DNA of 64,000 nt from Pseudomonadota bacterium (GTDB taxonomy: Bacteria; Pseudomonadota; Gammaproteobacteria; Steroidobacterales; Steroidobacteraceae): contig JAJYUA010000001.1 in the NCBI GenBank assembly GCA_021792755.1, positions 186,001 through 250,000 on the forward strand. The letters run 5' to 3'. A program made the position numbers and the translations under genes. Below, piece by piece: positions 26,066 through 39,216 of this stretch (position 1 is the stretch's first letter; each line of letters opens with the position of its first letter). Below the pieces are notes generated by a model. It did no database searches, was not told the DNA's origin, and was given only the letters and a program-made list of their open reading frames with translations.

Positions 26066-27643
26066 TCAGAGTCCCTGGACCGCCGCGATTTTCCGGCCCT
26101 CGGGACTGCCGAGCCCCGTGCACGCGTCCCAGCCCGCCGATGCCCGGTATCCGCCGTTGTTGCCCTTGGTGATGTCGCGAAACGCGCGCTCCTGGGGATA
26201 CAGCAGCGGCTGGACATACCCGGCCCTGCGTGCGCTCAGGGCATTGATGCGGACGAGGAGCCCGGCCCACAGAGGCGCGACGGCGCTCGTTCCGCCGAAC
26301 ACCGCGCTGATTCCGTCCACCCACACCTGATAGCCGGTGTCGGGGTCGGCGTCCGCGGCGACATCGGGCACTCCCCGATGGGTCAGTGGGCTGCGCTTAC
26401 CCTGCCGGTCGGTGACATCCAGCCCCTGCTGCCACGGTGGCAGCGTGAAGAAGGTGCTGACGCCGCCGCCGGTGGCACCGGCGGCGGGCGTTCCGTCATT
26501 CCAGACGACCTCGCTCGAGATGGCGGTCGGGGTGGCCTTGAGGGTGGTGCCGCCGCACCCCAGGGCGTGGGGGCTCGATGCCGGAAAGTCCACGTGATTG
26601 GCGCCATCGGCGACGCCGTCGGTCGAGCCATTGTCGCCGGCCGCGACGCACACCGTGATACCCATGGCGATCGCGGCCTGGAAGGCCTCGTCCATGGCCG
26701 TCATCGCCTGTGCAGTCCACTGCGCCTCCGCGGCGCCCCAGCTGATCGAAATGGCCGAAGGCTTGTTGACGTTGTCGTGCACGGCTGTCGTAACCGCGTC
26801 GAGAAAGCCGGCATCGGTGTTGGGTGAGAAATAAACGGCAATCGCGGCGGCGGGCGCGATGGCGCCGGAGACCTCGATGTCCAGCACGACCTCGCCGTCG
26901 GGACCGCTTGGGTCGCCGGTGGGCTGATTGGCGGCGTGATCGACCGAAACCGCGGTCACATCGGGCGTAGGCAGGCTGAGGCTCGCGAAGTAGGTCTGCA
27001 GGTCCTGCGGGCGATAACCGCCGCCGAGCTCGATGATGCCGACGCATTGTCCCTCGCCGTCGCCGGCGGGAAAATCGTACAGCGAGGCCAGCTGCACGGG
27101 CGTGAAGGACGCCGCAGGCGGGTTGGCGGCGCGGGACTTTCGCTTTCTGCGCCCGGACTGGATCCGAAAATGCGGCCGCGCCTGCGGGCGGTTGTCCAGG
27201 CCCAGCACGGCCACGATGACGCCGTGCAATTGCAGCGGGAGCTGAATCGTGCCGCGCTGGCCGCGGTAGGTTCCCATGGCATGCTCGCAGCGCAGCAGCT
27301 GGATCCCGAACGCGGCAGTCATTTGCGCCACGGTGCCGGCCACCACGACCGTGCGGCGCGCGGCGCTCTCTTGCACCACCGCCAGGCCTTGCGAGCGGGC
27401 GAACTCCCTGACGGCACTGAGATCGGGCTCGCCGGCACCATGCAAGTGCGCGAATTCGTCCCGCGACAGGGGTGCGAGACGCTCCCCTTTGGCGAGTCTG
27501 GCCACCCTCTCCTCGAGGGACCGCCGGTCGGTTGTGCGCAGGATGAGGGAGACTTCCAGTCGTTCGTCGGGATCCGCCTGGCCCAGCACGCGCACACCCG
27601 GCGGAATATTTCGCTCACTGCCCTCGAGGGGATATCGGCTCAT
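26066..27643 (-). CDS. S53 family serine-carboxyl peptidase (sedolisin/kumamolisin type)
   Basis: A 525-residue proenzyme. An activation domain (residues 1 to about 165, beginning 'PLEGSERNIPPGVRVLG') is followed by a basic linker (RRKRKSR) and the catalytic domain. Catalytic residues are E251 and D255 ('GEVVLDIEVSG'), oxyanion D337 ('AAGDNGS') and Ser453 ('GGTSAVAPLWAG'). The calcium site near the end has D490 and D506. These enzymes are active at acidic pH and process themselves. No signal peptide is visible, so how it leaves the cell is unclear. Confidence 0.9.
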   Translation of the reverse strand: MSRYPLEGSERNIPPGVRVLGQADPDERLEVSLILRTTDRRSLEERVARLAKGERLAPLSRDEFAHLHGAGEPDLSAVREFARSQGLAVVQESAARRTVVVAGTVAQMTAAFGIQLLRCEHAMGTYRGQRGTIQLPLQLHGVIVAVLGLDNRPQARPHFRIQSGRRKRKSRAANPPAASFTPVQLASLYDFPAGDGEGQCVGIIELGGGYRPQDLQTYFASLSLPTPDVTAVSVDHAANQPTGDPSGPDGEVVLDIEVSGAIAPAAAIAVYFSPNTDAGFLDAVTTAVHDNVNKPSAISISWGAAEAQWTAQAMTAMDEAFQAAIAMGITVCVAAGDNGSTDGVADGANHVDFPASSPHALGCGGTTLKATPTAISSEVVWNDGTPAAGATGGGVSTFFTLPPWQQGLDVTDRQGKRSPLTHRGVPDVAADADPDTGYQVWVDGISAVFGGTSAVAPLWAGLLVRINALSARRAGYVQPLLYPQERAFRDITKGNNGGYRASAGWDACTGLGSPEGRKIAAVQGL

Positions 27644-27821
27644 GCGGCCTCCTTCGGCGCGGTCGATTCCAGGCGCACTGCTACCTTAGCCGGTTCCAGA
27701 GAGTTGGCAATCGTGGCGGCGATCGGCGACAGTTGCGCGGGCGGCCGCCGCTTTCGCTGTCGTCCGTTGCCGACGCGGTGCGGCCGGTGTTTGTTCGCCC
27801 CTGTACGCGCAAGCGGCGGCA

Positions 27822-29639
27822 TCAGCTCCCGCAGCGCGCAGCGATCCATCGGCGGTGCACGTCGGTGTATACCTCCTGGTAGATGGCGCTGATCTGCTCG
27901 CGAGGCGGGAAGCCTTCGATGAGCGCCGGGACCGCCTCGCGCGCGGCGAGCTGTGCCGCGCGGCGCAGGTGCTCGAGTAGATAGCGCGGATCCTCGTCGC
28001 CCACGGAGATGCGCAGGGTGGTCGGCGTGATGGCCGCTTTGGCGAGCGCCTCCTCCGACATCTCCGAGTGGCTGGTGAGCGCCGGACAGAGCACCACGGT
28101 GTTGGTCTGGCCGAGAGTCACCTGCAGGCCGAAGGCCGGCTCCAGGCTGTCGAGCAAGCGCTGCAGGCAGTGTCGTTCCAGCCGCTGCGGGTTGCGGGGC
28201 GTGCCCTCGAAGTCGACCGTGAACAGCGGTGCCGGCAGTCCAAGCGTCATCAGCTTTTCGCGCAGCGCGCCGTTCGGGTGGCCTTGCACGGCCGAGCAGT
28301 GCACATTGATCATGGGGTGCAAGGCGAGGCTGCGCGCCAGCACGATGGTGTTGATACACTTCTGCAGGACCCGCAGCTCCAGGGTGCGCATGCCGCTCAG
28401 CACCTCGAATGCCTTGTCGGAGTCGAGGAATGCGCCCTTCACGTAGTACACATTCCAGAATATCGTCTCGTCCCAGGCGTATTGCCTCTCGCGGCCGTCG
28501 TGGCCGGTGGCGCGCACGGTGTGGCCCTTGGGCAGGAACATCCGCTCGTTGCGGCCGATGACCACGCCGGCGGTGGTGTTGCCCGAGCCGCAGAGGTCTT
28601 TGGTGTAGGAATGGATGAGGAAGTCCGGACGCTCGAGGCGGTCCGCGCGCTGCAGCAGGTGCTGCAGGACCGGTGTGCCCACGGTGGCGTCACAGATGAC
28701 GGTCAGGCCCTTGGCATGCGCCGCCCGGCAGATGCCCGGCACGTCGAGCACGTTCCCGTGCGGGTTGCACGGGGACTCCAGGTAGACATAGATCTGCCGG
28801 CCGCGGCTCAGGCGATCGGCGTAATGCCGCTCGATCTCGGCGAGGCGCGCGCTGAATGCGGGAGTGTTCTCGCCGTCGAACCATTCCACGGCGACATCGA
28901 GGTTGCTGCGCTTGCCGTACCAGTCCTGCAGCAGCTGATAGGTGCCGCCGTACACATTGCGGCTGGCGAGGACGAGATCCTCGTAGCCGACCAGGTTGGC
29001 GAGGGTGGCATCGATCGCCGCCATGCCGGAATTGAAGTTCCACGCGAAATAATCGCGCGCCTCCGGACCGGCCTCCAGGTCGACGATGTGGTTGGCCAGG
29101 CAGATCGAGGTGGGATTCAGCAGACGCGAGTAGATCTCGTGCAGCAGCTCCTTGCCCTGGAAGGCGTCCTCCACCCATTCCGTGCAGGCGTATACATAGG
29201 TCGCGGTGCGCGTGATGACCGGAGTGGCGCTGAAGAGCGCCGTGACGTTGTCGAACAGAGGGTACGGTCCCTTGGCCATGGCCGTAGCGTCGTCGTCCAT
29301 GATCGACTGGTAGGTCGCGCGAAGCGGATTCTGCAGGGTGTCGAGCACCTTGGCGAGCTGGAAGCAGGCGAAGCGTTTGGCATTGAACCAGGCGATGCGG
29401 TTGCGGCGATCGAGCCTGGACAGGGTCTCGCTGGTGAGGCGCCAGGTGTCCTGGGCGGCGCCGTTGGCTTCGAACAGCGCTCGCGACAGGCGCGCGAGCG
29501 CCAGGCCGTGAGGGGACTCGGGCGCGATACCGAAGTGCTCGAGCTGCTCGCGCACCAGCTCGTCCAGGGTGCGGGCCGTGGTGGAATGCCGGCGGGGGCT
29601 GAGTTGCACCGCGCTCGAGAACAGATTCTGCTGGGACAT
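27822..29639 (-). CDS. PLP-dependent Cys/Met-metabolism-type enzyme with extended N-terminus
   Basis: A 605-residue protein. Residues about 190-450 read as a fold type I PLP enzyme of the gamma-synthase/lyase (Cys_Met_Meta_PP) group: 'NFNSGMAAIDATLANLVGYEDLVLASRNVYGGTYQLL', 'YLESPCNPHGNVLDVPGICRAAHAKGLTVICDATVGTP' (D317 contacts the PLP ring) and the Schiff-base Lys347 in 'HSYTKDLCGSGNTTAGVV'. The first 170 residues and the long C-terminus exceed normal members (about 400 residues) and contain no motif I know. Substrate unknown. GGAGAG lies upstream of the ATG. It is in the same direction as the S53 gene but 178 bases away. Confidence 0.75.
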   Translation of the reverse strand: MSQQNLFSSAVQLSPRRHSTTARTLDELVREQLEHFGIAPESPHGLALARLSRALFEANGAAQDTWRLTSETLSRLDRRNRIAWFNAKRFACFQLAKVLDTLQNPLRATYQSIMDDDATAMAKGPYPLFDNVTALFSATPVITRTATYVYACTEWVEDAFQGKELLHEIYSRLLNPTSICLANHIVDLEAGPEARDYFAWNFNSGMAAIDATLANLVGYEDLVLASRNVYGGTYQLLQDWYGKRSNLDVAVEWFDGENTPAFSARLAEIERHYADRLSRGRQIYVYLESPCNPHGNVLDVPGICRAAHAKGLTVICDATVGTPVLQHLLQRADRLERPDFLIHSYTKDLCGSGNTTAGVVIGRNERMFLPKGHTVRATGHDGRERQYAWDETIFWNVYYVKGAFLDSDKAFEVLSGMRTLELRVLQKCINTIVLARSLALHPMINVHCSAVQGHPNGALREKLMTLGLPAPLFTVDFEGTPRNPQRLERHCLQRLLDSLEPAFGLQVTLGQTNTVVLCPALTSHSEMSEEALAKAAITPTTLRISVGDEDPRYLLEHLRRAAQLAAREAVPALIEGFPPREQISAIYQEVYTDVHRRWIAARCGS

Positions 29640-29990
29640 GGCCGCCGCTCTCCGTTTCGGTGCGGGGAAAAATGGGCGTCAATTCTGCCACCTTTTTCGG
29701 GTGCTTCGAGACGGACGGGCTTCGTGCGTTTCCGCCGCGGCGCGGACACTCCCGCCGCCGGCGTTCGAGCAGCTGGGCCGATGGCTGAACGCCATGCGCG
29801 TCGGGCCTTTGCGGTTGGCCTTGGCACTGCGCCCGCTGCAGCGAGGTCGCGCCCGGGGAGGCGGAGCGCTGGGGGCAGGTGGGATGCCCACCCGAGCCCG
29901 GCGGCCGGCCGCGGCGAGCGCAGCTCCCGCAGGGAAGAGCGTGCACGCCCGCGCGAGCGTTCCGGCCGGTTGGCCCGGAAATGGGACTGG
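29640..29990. other. Intergenic region between gyrB and the PLP enzyme gene
   Basis: About 350 bases. On the minus strand, TTGACG about 50 bases before the PLP gene is the only -35-like element noted; no good -10 accompanies it. The rest is GC-rich with no terminator T-run and no recognisable gene. Confidence 0.4.
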
Positions 29991-33484
<3,494 letters not shown>

Positions 33485-33682
33485 CAGAGGCTATCTAGAC
33501 GACCGGTTGCGATGATCGCCTGCAGGGTGGCCGTGCCGCACAGTGCAGACACAGAATCCGTCCAAGGCTCGTTCAGTTCCGGTGAAGAGGGGTTATACAG
33601 GACGGAACTGCCGTATCCGCTCAAACGCGCGTTGCGAACGTGACGCAATCAACCCGACCATGGAGCCACCGCCTGGACTCGC

Positions 33683-34777
33683 TTACAACCGCATGGGCAT
33701 GACCACGTATCGGGTCTGCGCCAACCCAGGTGCCCGGATCACACAGCTGCTATTGGCATCCGTAAAACCCAGCTCCACCTGATCCGTCTCGATAGCACCC
33801 AGCGCGTCGAGCAGGTACGTCACGTTGAAACCGATCTCTACCTCTTCGCCGGCATATCTGACCTCAACCTGATCTTCCGCCTCTTCGTGCTCGGGATTGT
33901 GCGCCTGGAGCGTCAGCAGATCCGGCTTCACCGCCACCCGAATTCCCCGATATTTCTCGTTCGCCAGAATAGCCGTGCGTTGCAATGCCTGCCGCAGCAG
34001 CTCTCGATCCGCTTGCGCGATCTTGGGGGGATTGTCCGGGATCACTCGCCCATATTCCGGAAAACGACCATCGATCAGCTTCGAAGTAAAGCGAATGTCG
34101 CCGATCTGGGCTCGAACGTGATTTGTACCGACCGCCAGCTCGATCGTCCCTTCCGCCCCGAGGATTCTCTGCAGCTCCAGTACGGCCTTGCGTGGCACGA
34201 TCACCTGAGACCCCCGCGCCGGCGATGCCAGCGACACCTCGCACAACGCCAGCCGATGCCCGTCCGTCGCCACCGCTCGAAGCGTACTTTCCTCGGTCTC
34301 GAGCAACAACCCGTTGAGGTAGTAGCGCACGTCCTGCTGTGCCATCGAAAAGTGCGTCTTGTCAATCAGGTGCCGGAACTCTCCCTGCGGCAGGGTCAGT
34401 GTTTGCTGCGCGTGAATTTCCTCCAGCACCGGAAATTCGGCCGCCGGCAACGTCGAGAGGGTGAAGCGGCTGCGGCCCGCGCGCACCATGATTCGCTCAC
34501 CCTCCGTCGCCAGCGTGACATCGACGCCGGCCGGCAGTGCGCGCAGGATATCCAGGAGCTTGCGGCCCGGCACCGTCACGTCGCCCGGCAAATCCACCTG
34601 CACCTGGGTCGCCGCGACCAGCTCCACCTCCAGATCGGTTCCCGTCACGCCGAGATGCCTATCGCGCGCCGACAACAGCACGTTCGCCAGCACCGGCATG
34701 GTCTGGCGTCGCTCGACCACACCGATCACGCTTTGCAGGGGGGCGAGAAGATCCTCGCGCTTGGCCGTCAGCTTCAT
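33683..34777 (-). CDS. dnaN: DNA polymerase III beta sliding clamp
   Basis: A 364-residue clamp made of three similar domains. It begins 'MKLTAKREDLLAPLQSVIGVVERRQTMPVLANVLL' and contains 'TLPAAEFPVLEE', 'YYLNGLLLETEE', 'RAVATDGHRLALCEV', 'VIVPRKAVLEL' and the C-terminal 'YVVMPMRL' that ends most beta clamps. It encircles DNA and tethers polymerase III. It follows dnaA in the same direction after a 218-base AT-richer gap. Confidence 0.97.
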   Translation of the reverse strand: MKLTAKREDLLAPLQSVIGVVERRQTMPVLANVLLSARDRHLGVTGTDLEVELVAATQVQVDLPGDVTVPGRKLLDILRALPAGVDVTLATEGERIMVRAGRSRFTLSTLPAAEFPVLEEIHAQQTLTLPQGEFRHLIDKTHFSMAQQDVRYYLNGLLLETEESTLRAVATDGHRLALCEVSLASPARGSQVIVPRKAVLELQRILGAEGTIELAVGTNHVRAQIGDIRFTSKLIDGRFPEYGRVIPDNPPKIAQADRELLRQALQRTAILANEKYRGIRVAVKPDLLTLQAHNPEHEEAEDQVEVRYAGEEVEIGFNVTYLLDALGAIETDQVELGFTDANSSCVIRAPGLAQTRYVVMPMRL

Positions 34778-34995
34778 AAAGTCTCTATCTGTTCTTGGAT
34801 AGTTAAGAATTCAGATTGTAGTAGCTTTTAGCCCTGTGAATTACGGTAGCGAACCGTCTCGCACCATTCGATCAAGGACTTGCTCGCTCCTCGCCCCGGG
34901 GCTTTCCCCGGGAACACCTGCGCGGCAATTGTGGGCAGCCTGTGCGTAACTTTATCCCCATCCTCATCCACCGGAAATCCACAAGGTCATCCCCA
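34778..34995. other. Candidate replication origin (oriC) between dnaA and dnaN
   Basis: An AT-rich stretch next to dnaN (34778-34840) is followed by a cluster of DnaA-box-like 9-mers. These are TTACGCACA on the minus strand at 34941-34949, and on the plus strand TTATCCCCA (34952), TCATCCACC (34964), AAATCCACA (34975) and TCATCCCCA (34987). The plus-strand repeats are spaced 12, 11 and 12 bases. All differ from TTATCCACA at one to three positions. Location and composition fit an origin or a DnaA-controlled dnaN promoter. Confidence 0.6.
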
Positions 34996-36339
34996 TCATG
35001 CCGTCAGGGTTCTCAACAGGTTCGAGAAGTCCTCGCTCATGCGCACATCGGTGTCGCGCAGCTCCCTGATCCGCTTGCAGGCGTGCAGCACCGTGGTGTG
35101 GTCGCGCCCGCCGAATGCGTCCCCGATCTCCGGCAGGCTGTGGCTGGTGAGCTCCTTGGCGAGCGCCATGGCCACTTGCCGCGGCCGGGCGACCGAGCGG
35201 CTGCGGCGCTTGGACAGCAGCTCCGCTACACGGACCTTGTAGTAGTCCGCGACGGTCTTCTGGATGTTCTCGATGGTCACCAGCTTCGCCTGCAGGGACA
35301 GCAGATCCTTCAATGCCTCCTTGGTGAACTCCAGGGTGATGGGCTGCCCCGTGAAGCGCGCGTTGGCGATCACCCGGCGCAGCGCGCCTTCGAGCTCACG
35401 CACATTCGAGCGGATCCGCTTGGCGATGAAGAAAGCGACCTCCTCGGGCACCAGCATGCCGAAGTGACGCGATTTAGTCATCAGGATCGCCACGCACGTC
35501 TCCAGCTCGGGCGGCTCGATGGCCACCGTAAGCCCCCAGCCGAAGCGCGATTTCAGCCGCTCCTCCAGGCCATCGACCTCCTTCGGATACCGGTCGCAGC
35601 TCAGGATGACCTGGTGCTGGCCCTCGAGCAGAGCATTGAAGGTATGGAAGAATTCCTCCTGCGAGCGCTCCTTGCCGGCAAAGAACTGGATGTCGTCGAT
35701 CAGCAGCGCATCGAGCGAGCGGTAGGCCGTCTTGAACTCGTTCATGGAATTGTGCTGCAGCGCCCGCACCATGTCGCTGACAAAGCGCTCCGAGTGCACA
35801 TAGGCGACCCTCGCCTCCTCGCTGTGCTCGCGAATGAAGTGGGCGATGGCATGCATCAGGTGCGTCTTGCCGAGGCCCACGCCCCCATAGAGGAACAGCG
35901 GGTTGTATGCCTTCCCCGGGTTTTCGGCGACCTGCCGGGCCGCCGCCTTCGCCATCTGATTGCTCTTGCCCTCGACAAAGGTGGCGAAGCTGAAATCGGC
36001 ATTCAGCCGGGCGCCGACGACCAGCCCTTCACCGCGGCGGACACGCCGGCCCTCGCTCGGCGGCGCAGCCGCCGCCTGAACCGCAACCGGCTCGCTCCGC
36101 GAGCCGACTTCCACCGTCACGATCGGCACATCGCCGGTGCTCTTGTCCCGCAACAGCTCGCCGATCCGCGGCAGGAGCTTTTCGTTGATCCATTCGACCA
36201 CGAAACGATTGGGCGCAAGGAGCTTGAGCGCCCCGGCGCCTTCCATCGCCTGCAACGGCCGCACCCACGTATTGAATTGCTGCTCCGGGAGCTCGGCCTC
36301 CAAGGCGCACATGCATCGAGCCCACAGCGACGCTTCCAC
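34996..36339 (-). CDS. dnaA: Chromosomal replication initiator protein DnaA
   Basis: A 447-residue initiator with domain I (residues 1-80), a short Pro/Ala-rich linker, the AAA+ domain ('[20 protein letters not shown]', '[11 protein letters not shown]') and DNA-binding domain IV with the signature '[19 protein letters not shown]'. It starts at GTG 36339, preceded by GGAGGCACGC, which decides the start. On the minus strand TATAGA (about 50 bases upstream) and a DnaA-box-like TTTTCCACC on the other strand suggest autoregulation. Confidence 0.97.
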   Translation of the reverse strand: MEASLWARCMCALEAELPEQQFNTWVRPLQAMEGAGALKLLAPNRFVVEWINEKLLPRIGELLRDKSTGDVPIVTVEVGSRSEPVAVQAAAAPPSEGRRVRRGEGLVVGARLNADFSFATFVEGKSNQMAKAAARQVAENPGKAYNPLFLYGGVGLGKTHLMHAIAHFIREHSEEARVAYVHSERFVSDMVRALQHNSMNEFKTAYRSLDALLIDDIQFFAGKERSQEEFFHTFNALLEGQHQVILSCDRYPKEVDGLEERLKSRFGWGLTVAIEPPELETCVAILMTKSRHFGMLVPEEVAFFIAKRIRSNVRELEGALRRVIANARFTGQPITLEFTKEALKDLLSLQAKLVTIENIQKTVADYYKVRVAELLSKRRSRSVARPRQVAMALAKELTSHSLPEIGDAFGGRDHTTVLHACKRIRELRDTDVRMSEDFSNLLRTLTA

Positions 36340-36505
36340 GCGTGCCTCCGCGACCGCCTCGGATGATCAAATGGAAAGGGCTGCGCAGTCTATACCCATC
36401 GCTGGCCGCGCTGAAGATTTTCCACCGATAAAAATATTGACACCTTGGCGCTCAACGGCTTAGCCTTGCCGCCCTTTTTCCGGAACCGAACCCCTGGAGC
36501 CTGGC
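36340..36505. promoter_or_regulatory. Divergent dnaA / rpmH promoter region
   Basis: 166 bases with an AT-rich core. TTGACA at 36437-36442 with a weak -10 (TAGCCT, 36461-36466) points to rpmH. A TATAGA on the minus strand points to dnaA. TTTTCCACC at 36418-36426 is one base from a DnaA box. In Pseudomonas the origin lies at this position, so this is the alternative oriC site. Confidence 0.55.
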
Positions 36506-36640
36506 ATGAAGCGTACCTATCAACCGAGCAAGCTGCGCCGCAAGCGCACGCACGGTTTTCGGGCACGCATGGCGACCAAAAACGGCCGCAAGGTGCTGGC
36601 CCGCCGCCGTGCCAAGGGCCGCAGGAAGCTGATCCCGTAG
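36506..36640 (+). CDS. rpmH: Large ribosomal subunit protein bL34
   Basis: A 44-residue, very basic ribosomal protein with the invariant start [18 protein letters not shown] and end '[11 protein letters not shown]'. GGAGCC precedes the ATG. First gene of the rpmH-rnpA-yidD-yidC-mnmE unit. Confidence 0.97.
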   Translation: MKRTYQPSKLRRKRTHGFRARMATKNGRKVLARRRAKGRRKLIP

Positions 36641-36728
36641 CAGAACGGGGTGCAGTTCCGGTCCGTGGGATGACCCGGATTGGCGCCCTCGTGCGGGAGC
36701 CGGCCCGCTCGCCCGCAGCCGATCGACG

Positions 36729-37121
36729 ATGGCCAGCATGCCCCGCGCCTCCCGAGAGCGGCTGACCTTCCCGGCGCCGAGGCGCCTGCGACATAAACCG
36801 GAGTTCGTCGCCGCGTACGAGCGCGGCCGGCGCTTTGGCAACGGATTTTTCGCGGTGACAGTGATCAGCAACGACAAGTCCGCTCCCCGTCTGGGTCTTG
36901 CCGTCGGACTGCGCATCGCGCGCACTTCCGTCGAGCGCAATCGCCTCCGCCGGATCATCCGTGAATCCTTCCGCCTGCATCAGCATACTCTTCCGGCGGT
37001 CGACATCGTCGTGAGCGCCAGGCCCAGGGCTCACGATGCCCCGAGCGGGCAACTGCGCGAGAGCTTGGCGGCTCTGTGGGCACAGGTGAGCAAGCGATGC
37101 GCACTCTCGTCGTCTTCCTGA
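36729..37121 (+). CDS. rnpA: Ribonuclease P protein component
   Basis: A 130-residue basic protein that assists the RNase P RNA in trimming tRNA 5' ends. It has the diagnostic '[16 protein letters not shown]' RNR motif and '[15 protein letters not shown]'. An alternative ATG is nine bases downstream. Its end overlaps the yidD start by 25 bases, the usual arrangement. Confidence 0.95.
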   Translation: MASMPRASRERLTFPAPRRLRHKPEFVAAYERGRRFGNGFFAVTVISNDKSAPRLGLAVGLRIARTSVERNRLRRIIRESFRLHQHTLPAVDIVVSARPRAHDAPSGQLRESLAALWAQVSKRCALSSSS

Positions 37122-37345
37122 TCCGCGTTTATCAGTGGACGATCAGCCCCCTGCTCGGCCCGAATTGCCGGTTTCATCCTTCCTGCTCCCAGTATGCCGC
37201 GGAAGCGATCGGCCGCTTCGGCGTACTGCGGGGCGCGTGGCTGGCCGTAAAACGTATCGGCCGCTGCCATCCCTGGCATCCCGGAGGATACGACCCGGTG
37301 CCGCCCGCCCACGCTCTGACCTGTCCCCATCATCGACATGAGTAA
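37097..37345 (+). CDS. yidD: Membrane protein insertion efficiency factor YidD
   Basis: An 82-residue protein with the family signature '[27 protein letters not shown]' including the conserved Cys pair, and '[15 protein letters not shown]'. It is associated with YidC-dependent membrane insertion. It overlaps rnpA (25 bases) and yidC (8 bases). Confidence 0.95.
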   Translation: MRTLVVFLIRVYQWTISPLLGPNCRFHPSCSQYAAEAIGRFGVLRGAWLAVKRIGRCHPWHPGGYDPVPPAHALTCPHHRHE

Positions 37346-38999
37346 CAACTTCCGCCTGTACCTCTGGATCGCGCTGGCGGCGCTCCTGTGGATCAATTAC
37401 ACGACCTGGACCGCCGAATTCACCCAGCCAACCGGCCCGGCTGCCGCCTCGAGCGCGCTCGCAAAGCCATCGAGCCTGGCGAATCGCATTCCCCAGAGTC
37501 AGGCGCCGGCGGCGCAAAGCGCGCCGGCACGACTCCCTGCGACGCCGCCGGCAACCCGCGCACCGAGCGCCAAGGCGCCGCTGATCCACGTCCGCACCGA
37601 CGTCTATGACCTCGAGATCAGCACCCAGGGCGGTACGCTGGTGAAGGCCGACCTGCTCAAGTACACCAGGGTCACAGGCAAGCCCGCACGGCTGCAACTC
37701 GAGAACACCAATCCCGCGACCGAGTATCTGTTGCAGACGGGGCTCACCGGCCCGGACGGCCGGGCGTACCCGAATCAGGGAGCGCTCTACCGCGCAGCGC
37801 ACCTGACCTACCGTCTGGGTGATGCAAAAGAGCTGCGGGTGCCGCTCACGTGGAGCAACGACGGCATCACCGTCACCAAGACATTCATCTTCCAGCGAGG
37901 GTCCTATCGCATCGGTCTTCAGTACGCCATCGAAAACCACAGCGCTTCGCCCTGGCGGGTCTCGCAGTACGCACAGCTGTTCCGCAACGATCCGCGCACC
38001 AAGGTCAGCTACTTTAACCCCAGCAGCAGGGCCTACCATGGGCCGGCGATCTGGAACGGCAAGGAATACGTCCAGCTCGATCCGACGAGCTCCGAATACC
38101 AACATTACCAGCGGGATGTGACCGGCGGCTGGATCGCCGTGCCGCAGCTCGACTTCGTCAGCGCCGTGGTGCCGCGCAAGGACAGCCCGTACCGATTCAC
38201 CTCGCAGGCCTCGGGCAGCCAATATGCCCTCTCGGCCGTCGGTCCAACGCATACGGTTGCGCCCGGAGCGACGCTCACCCTGGGTCAGAGCCTGTTCGTT
38301 GGCCCGACGTTGCACTCCCAGCTGGAGAAGACTGATCCCACACTGACCTATCTCGCGCTTTCCGGGTGGTTCGCCATTCTTGCCAGGCCTCTGTTCTGGG
38401 TGCTGAGCCAGGTGCACAGGGTGACCGGTAACTGGGGCGTCGCCATTATCGTGGTGACCTTCCTCCTGAAGCTGGTGTTCTACCCATTGTCGGAAGCCAG
38501 CGGCCGCTCCATGGCCAAGATGAAGGCACTGGGTCCGCGCATCAAGAGCATCCAGGAGATGTACAAGGACGACAAGGAGAAGCTCAGCCGGGCGATGATC
38601 GACATCTACAAGCGTGAGAAGGTCAACCCGGTGTCGGGCTGCCTGCCCATGATTCTGCAGCTGCCCGTGTTCATCGCCTTCTACTGGGTGCTGCTCTACA
38701 GCGTGGAGCTGCGCCAGGCGCCCTTCATCTTCTGGATCAAGGATCTCTCGGCGCGCGACCCGTATTTCATTCTGCCCGCCATCATGGCCGTGACCGGGTT
38801 TCTGCAGTTCAAGCTCAATCCCGCTCCCCCCGATCCGATCCAGGCGAAGGTCATGATGGTGATGCCCGTCGCCATGGCGGCGCTGTTCGCGTTCTTCCCT
38901 TCCGGCCTGGTGCTCTACTACGTGGTGAATAGCTTGTTGTCGATTGCCCAGCAATGGAACATCAACCGGCGCATCGCGACCGCGACGAATCGTAAATAG
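37338..38999 (+). CDS. yidC: Membrane protein insertase YidC
   Basis: A 553-residue inner-membrane insertase. It has an N-terminal helix (residues 4-22), an Ala/Pro-rich linker, the large periplasmic beta-sandwich domain of Gram-negative YidC, and five C-terminal helices starting near residue 335. The core contains '[30 protein letters not shown]' and '[23 protein letters not shown]', with the conserved Arg of the hydrophilic groove present in this block. It inserts membrane proteins alone or with SecYEG. Confidence 0.97.
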   Translation: MSNNFRLYLWIALAALLWINYTTWTAEFTQPTGPAAASSALAKPSSLANRIPQSQAPAAQSAPARLPATPPATRAPSAKAPLIHVRTDVYDLEISTQGGTLVKADLLKYTRVTGKPARLQLENTNPATEYLLQTGLTGPDGRAYPNQGALYRAAHLTYRLGDAKELRVPLTWSNDGITVTKTFIFQRGSYRIGLQYAIENHSASPWRVSQYAQLFRNDPRTKVSYFNPSSRAYHGPAIWNGKEYVQLDPTSSEYQHYQRDVTGGWIAVPQLDFVSAVVPRKDSPYRFTSQASGSQYALSAVGPTHTVAPGATLTLGQSLFVGPTLHSQLEKTDPTLTYLALSGWFAILARPLFWVLSQVHRVTGNWGVAIIVVTFLLKLVFYPLSEASGRSMAKMKALGPRIKSIQEMYKDDKEKLSRAMIDIYKREKVNPVSGCLPMILQLPVFIAFYWVLLYSVELRQAPFIFWIKDLSARDPYFILPAIMAVTGFLQFKLNPAPPDPIQAKVMMVMPVAMAALFAFFPSGLVLYYVVNSLLSIAQQWNINRRIATATNRK

Positions 39000-39216
39000 C
39001 CGCCGGTCGCCCACAGGCGAGCGCGCAGCATGAAGCGCAGGCACGGGCGCCTGCCCGCTGCCGCGGGTGGTATCAGAGGAACGGCCGCGATGCCGGCCGC
39101 TTGGCGCACTCCGCGGCCCCGAAGGGGCGACTCGGCGAGGCACGGACGCCGAGCGTGCGCCGGCCGGGCTCGGCGCCGGCATGCGCCGTCCAAATTGATG
39201 AGATAATGCCGCGGAC

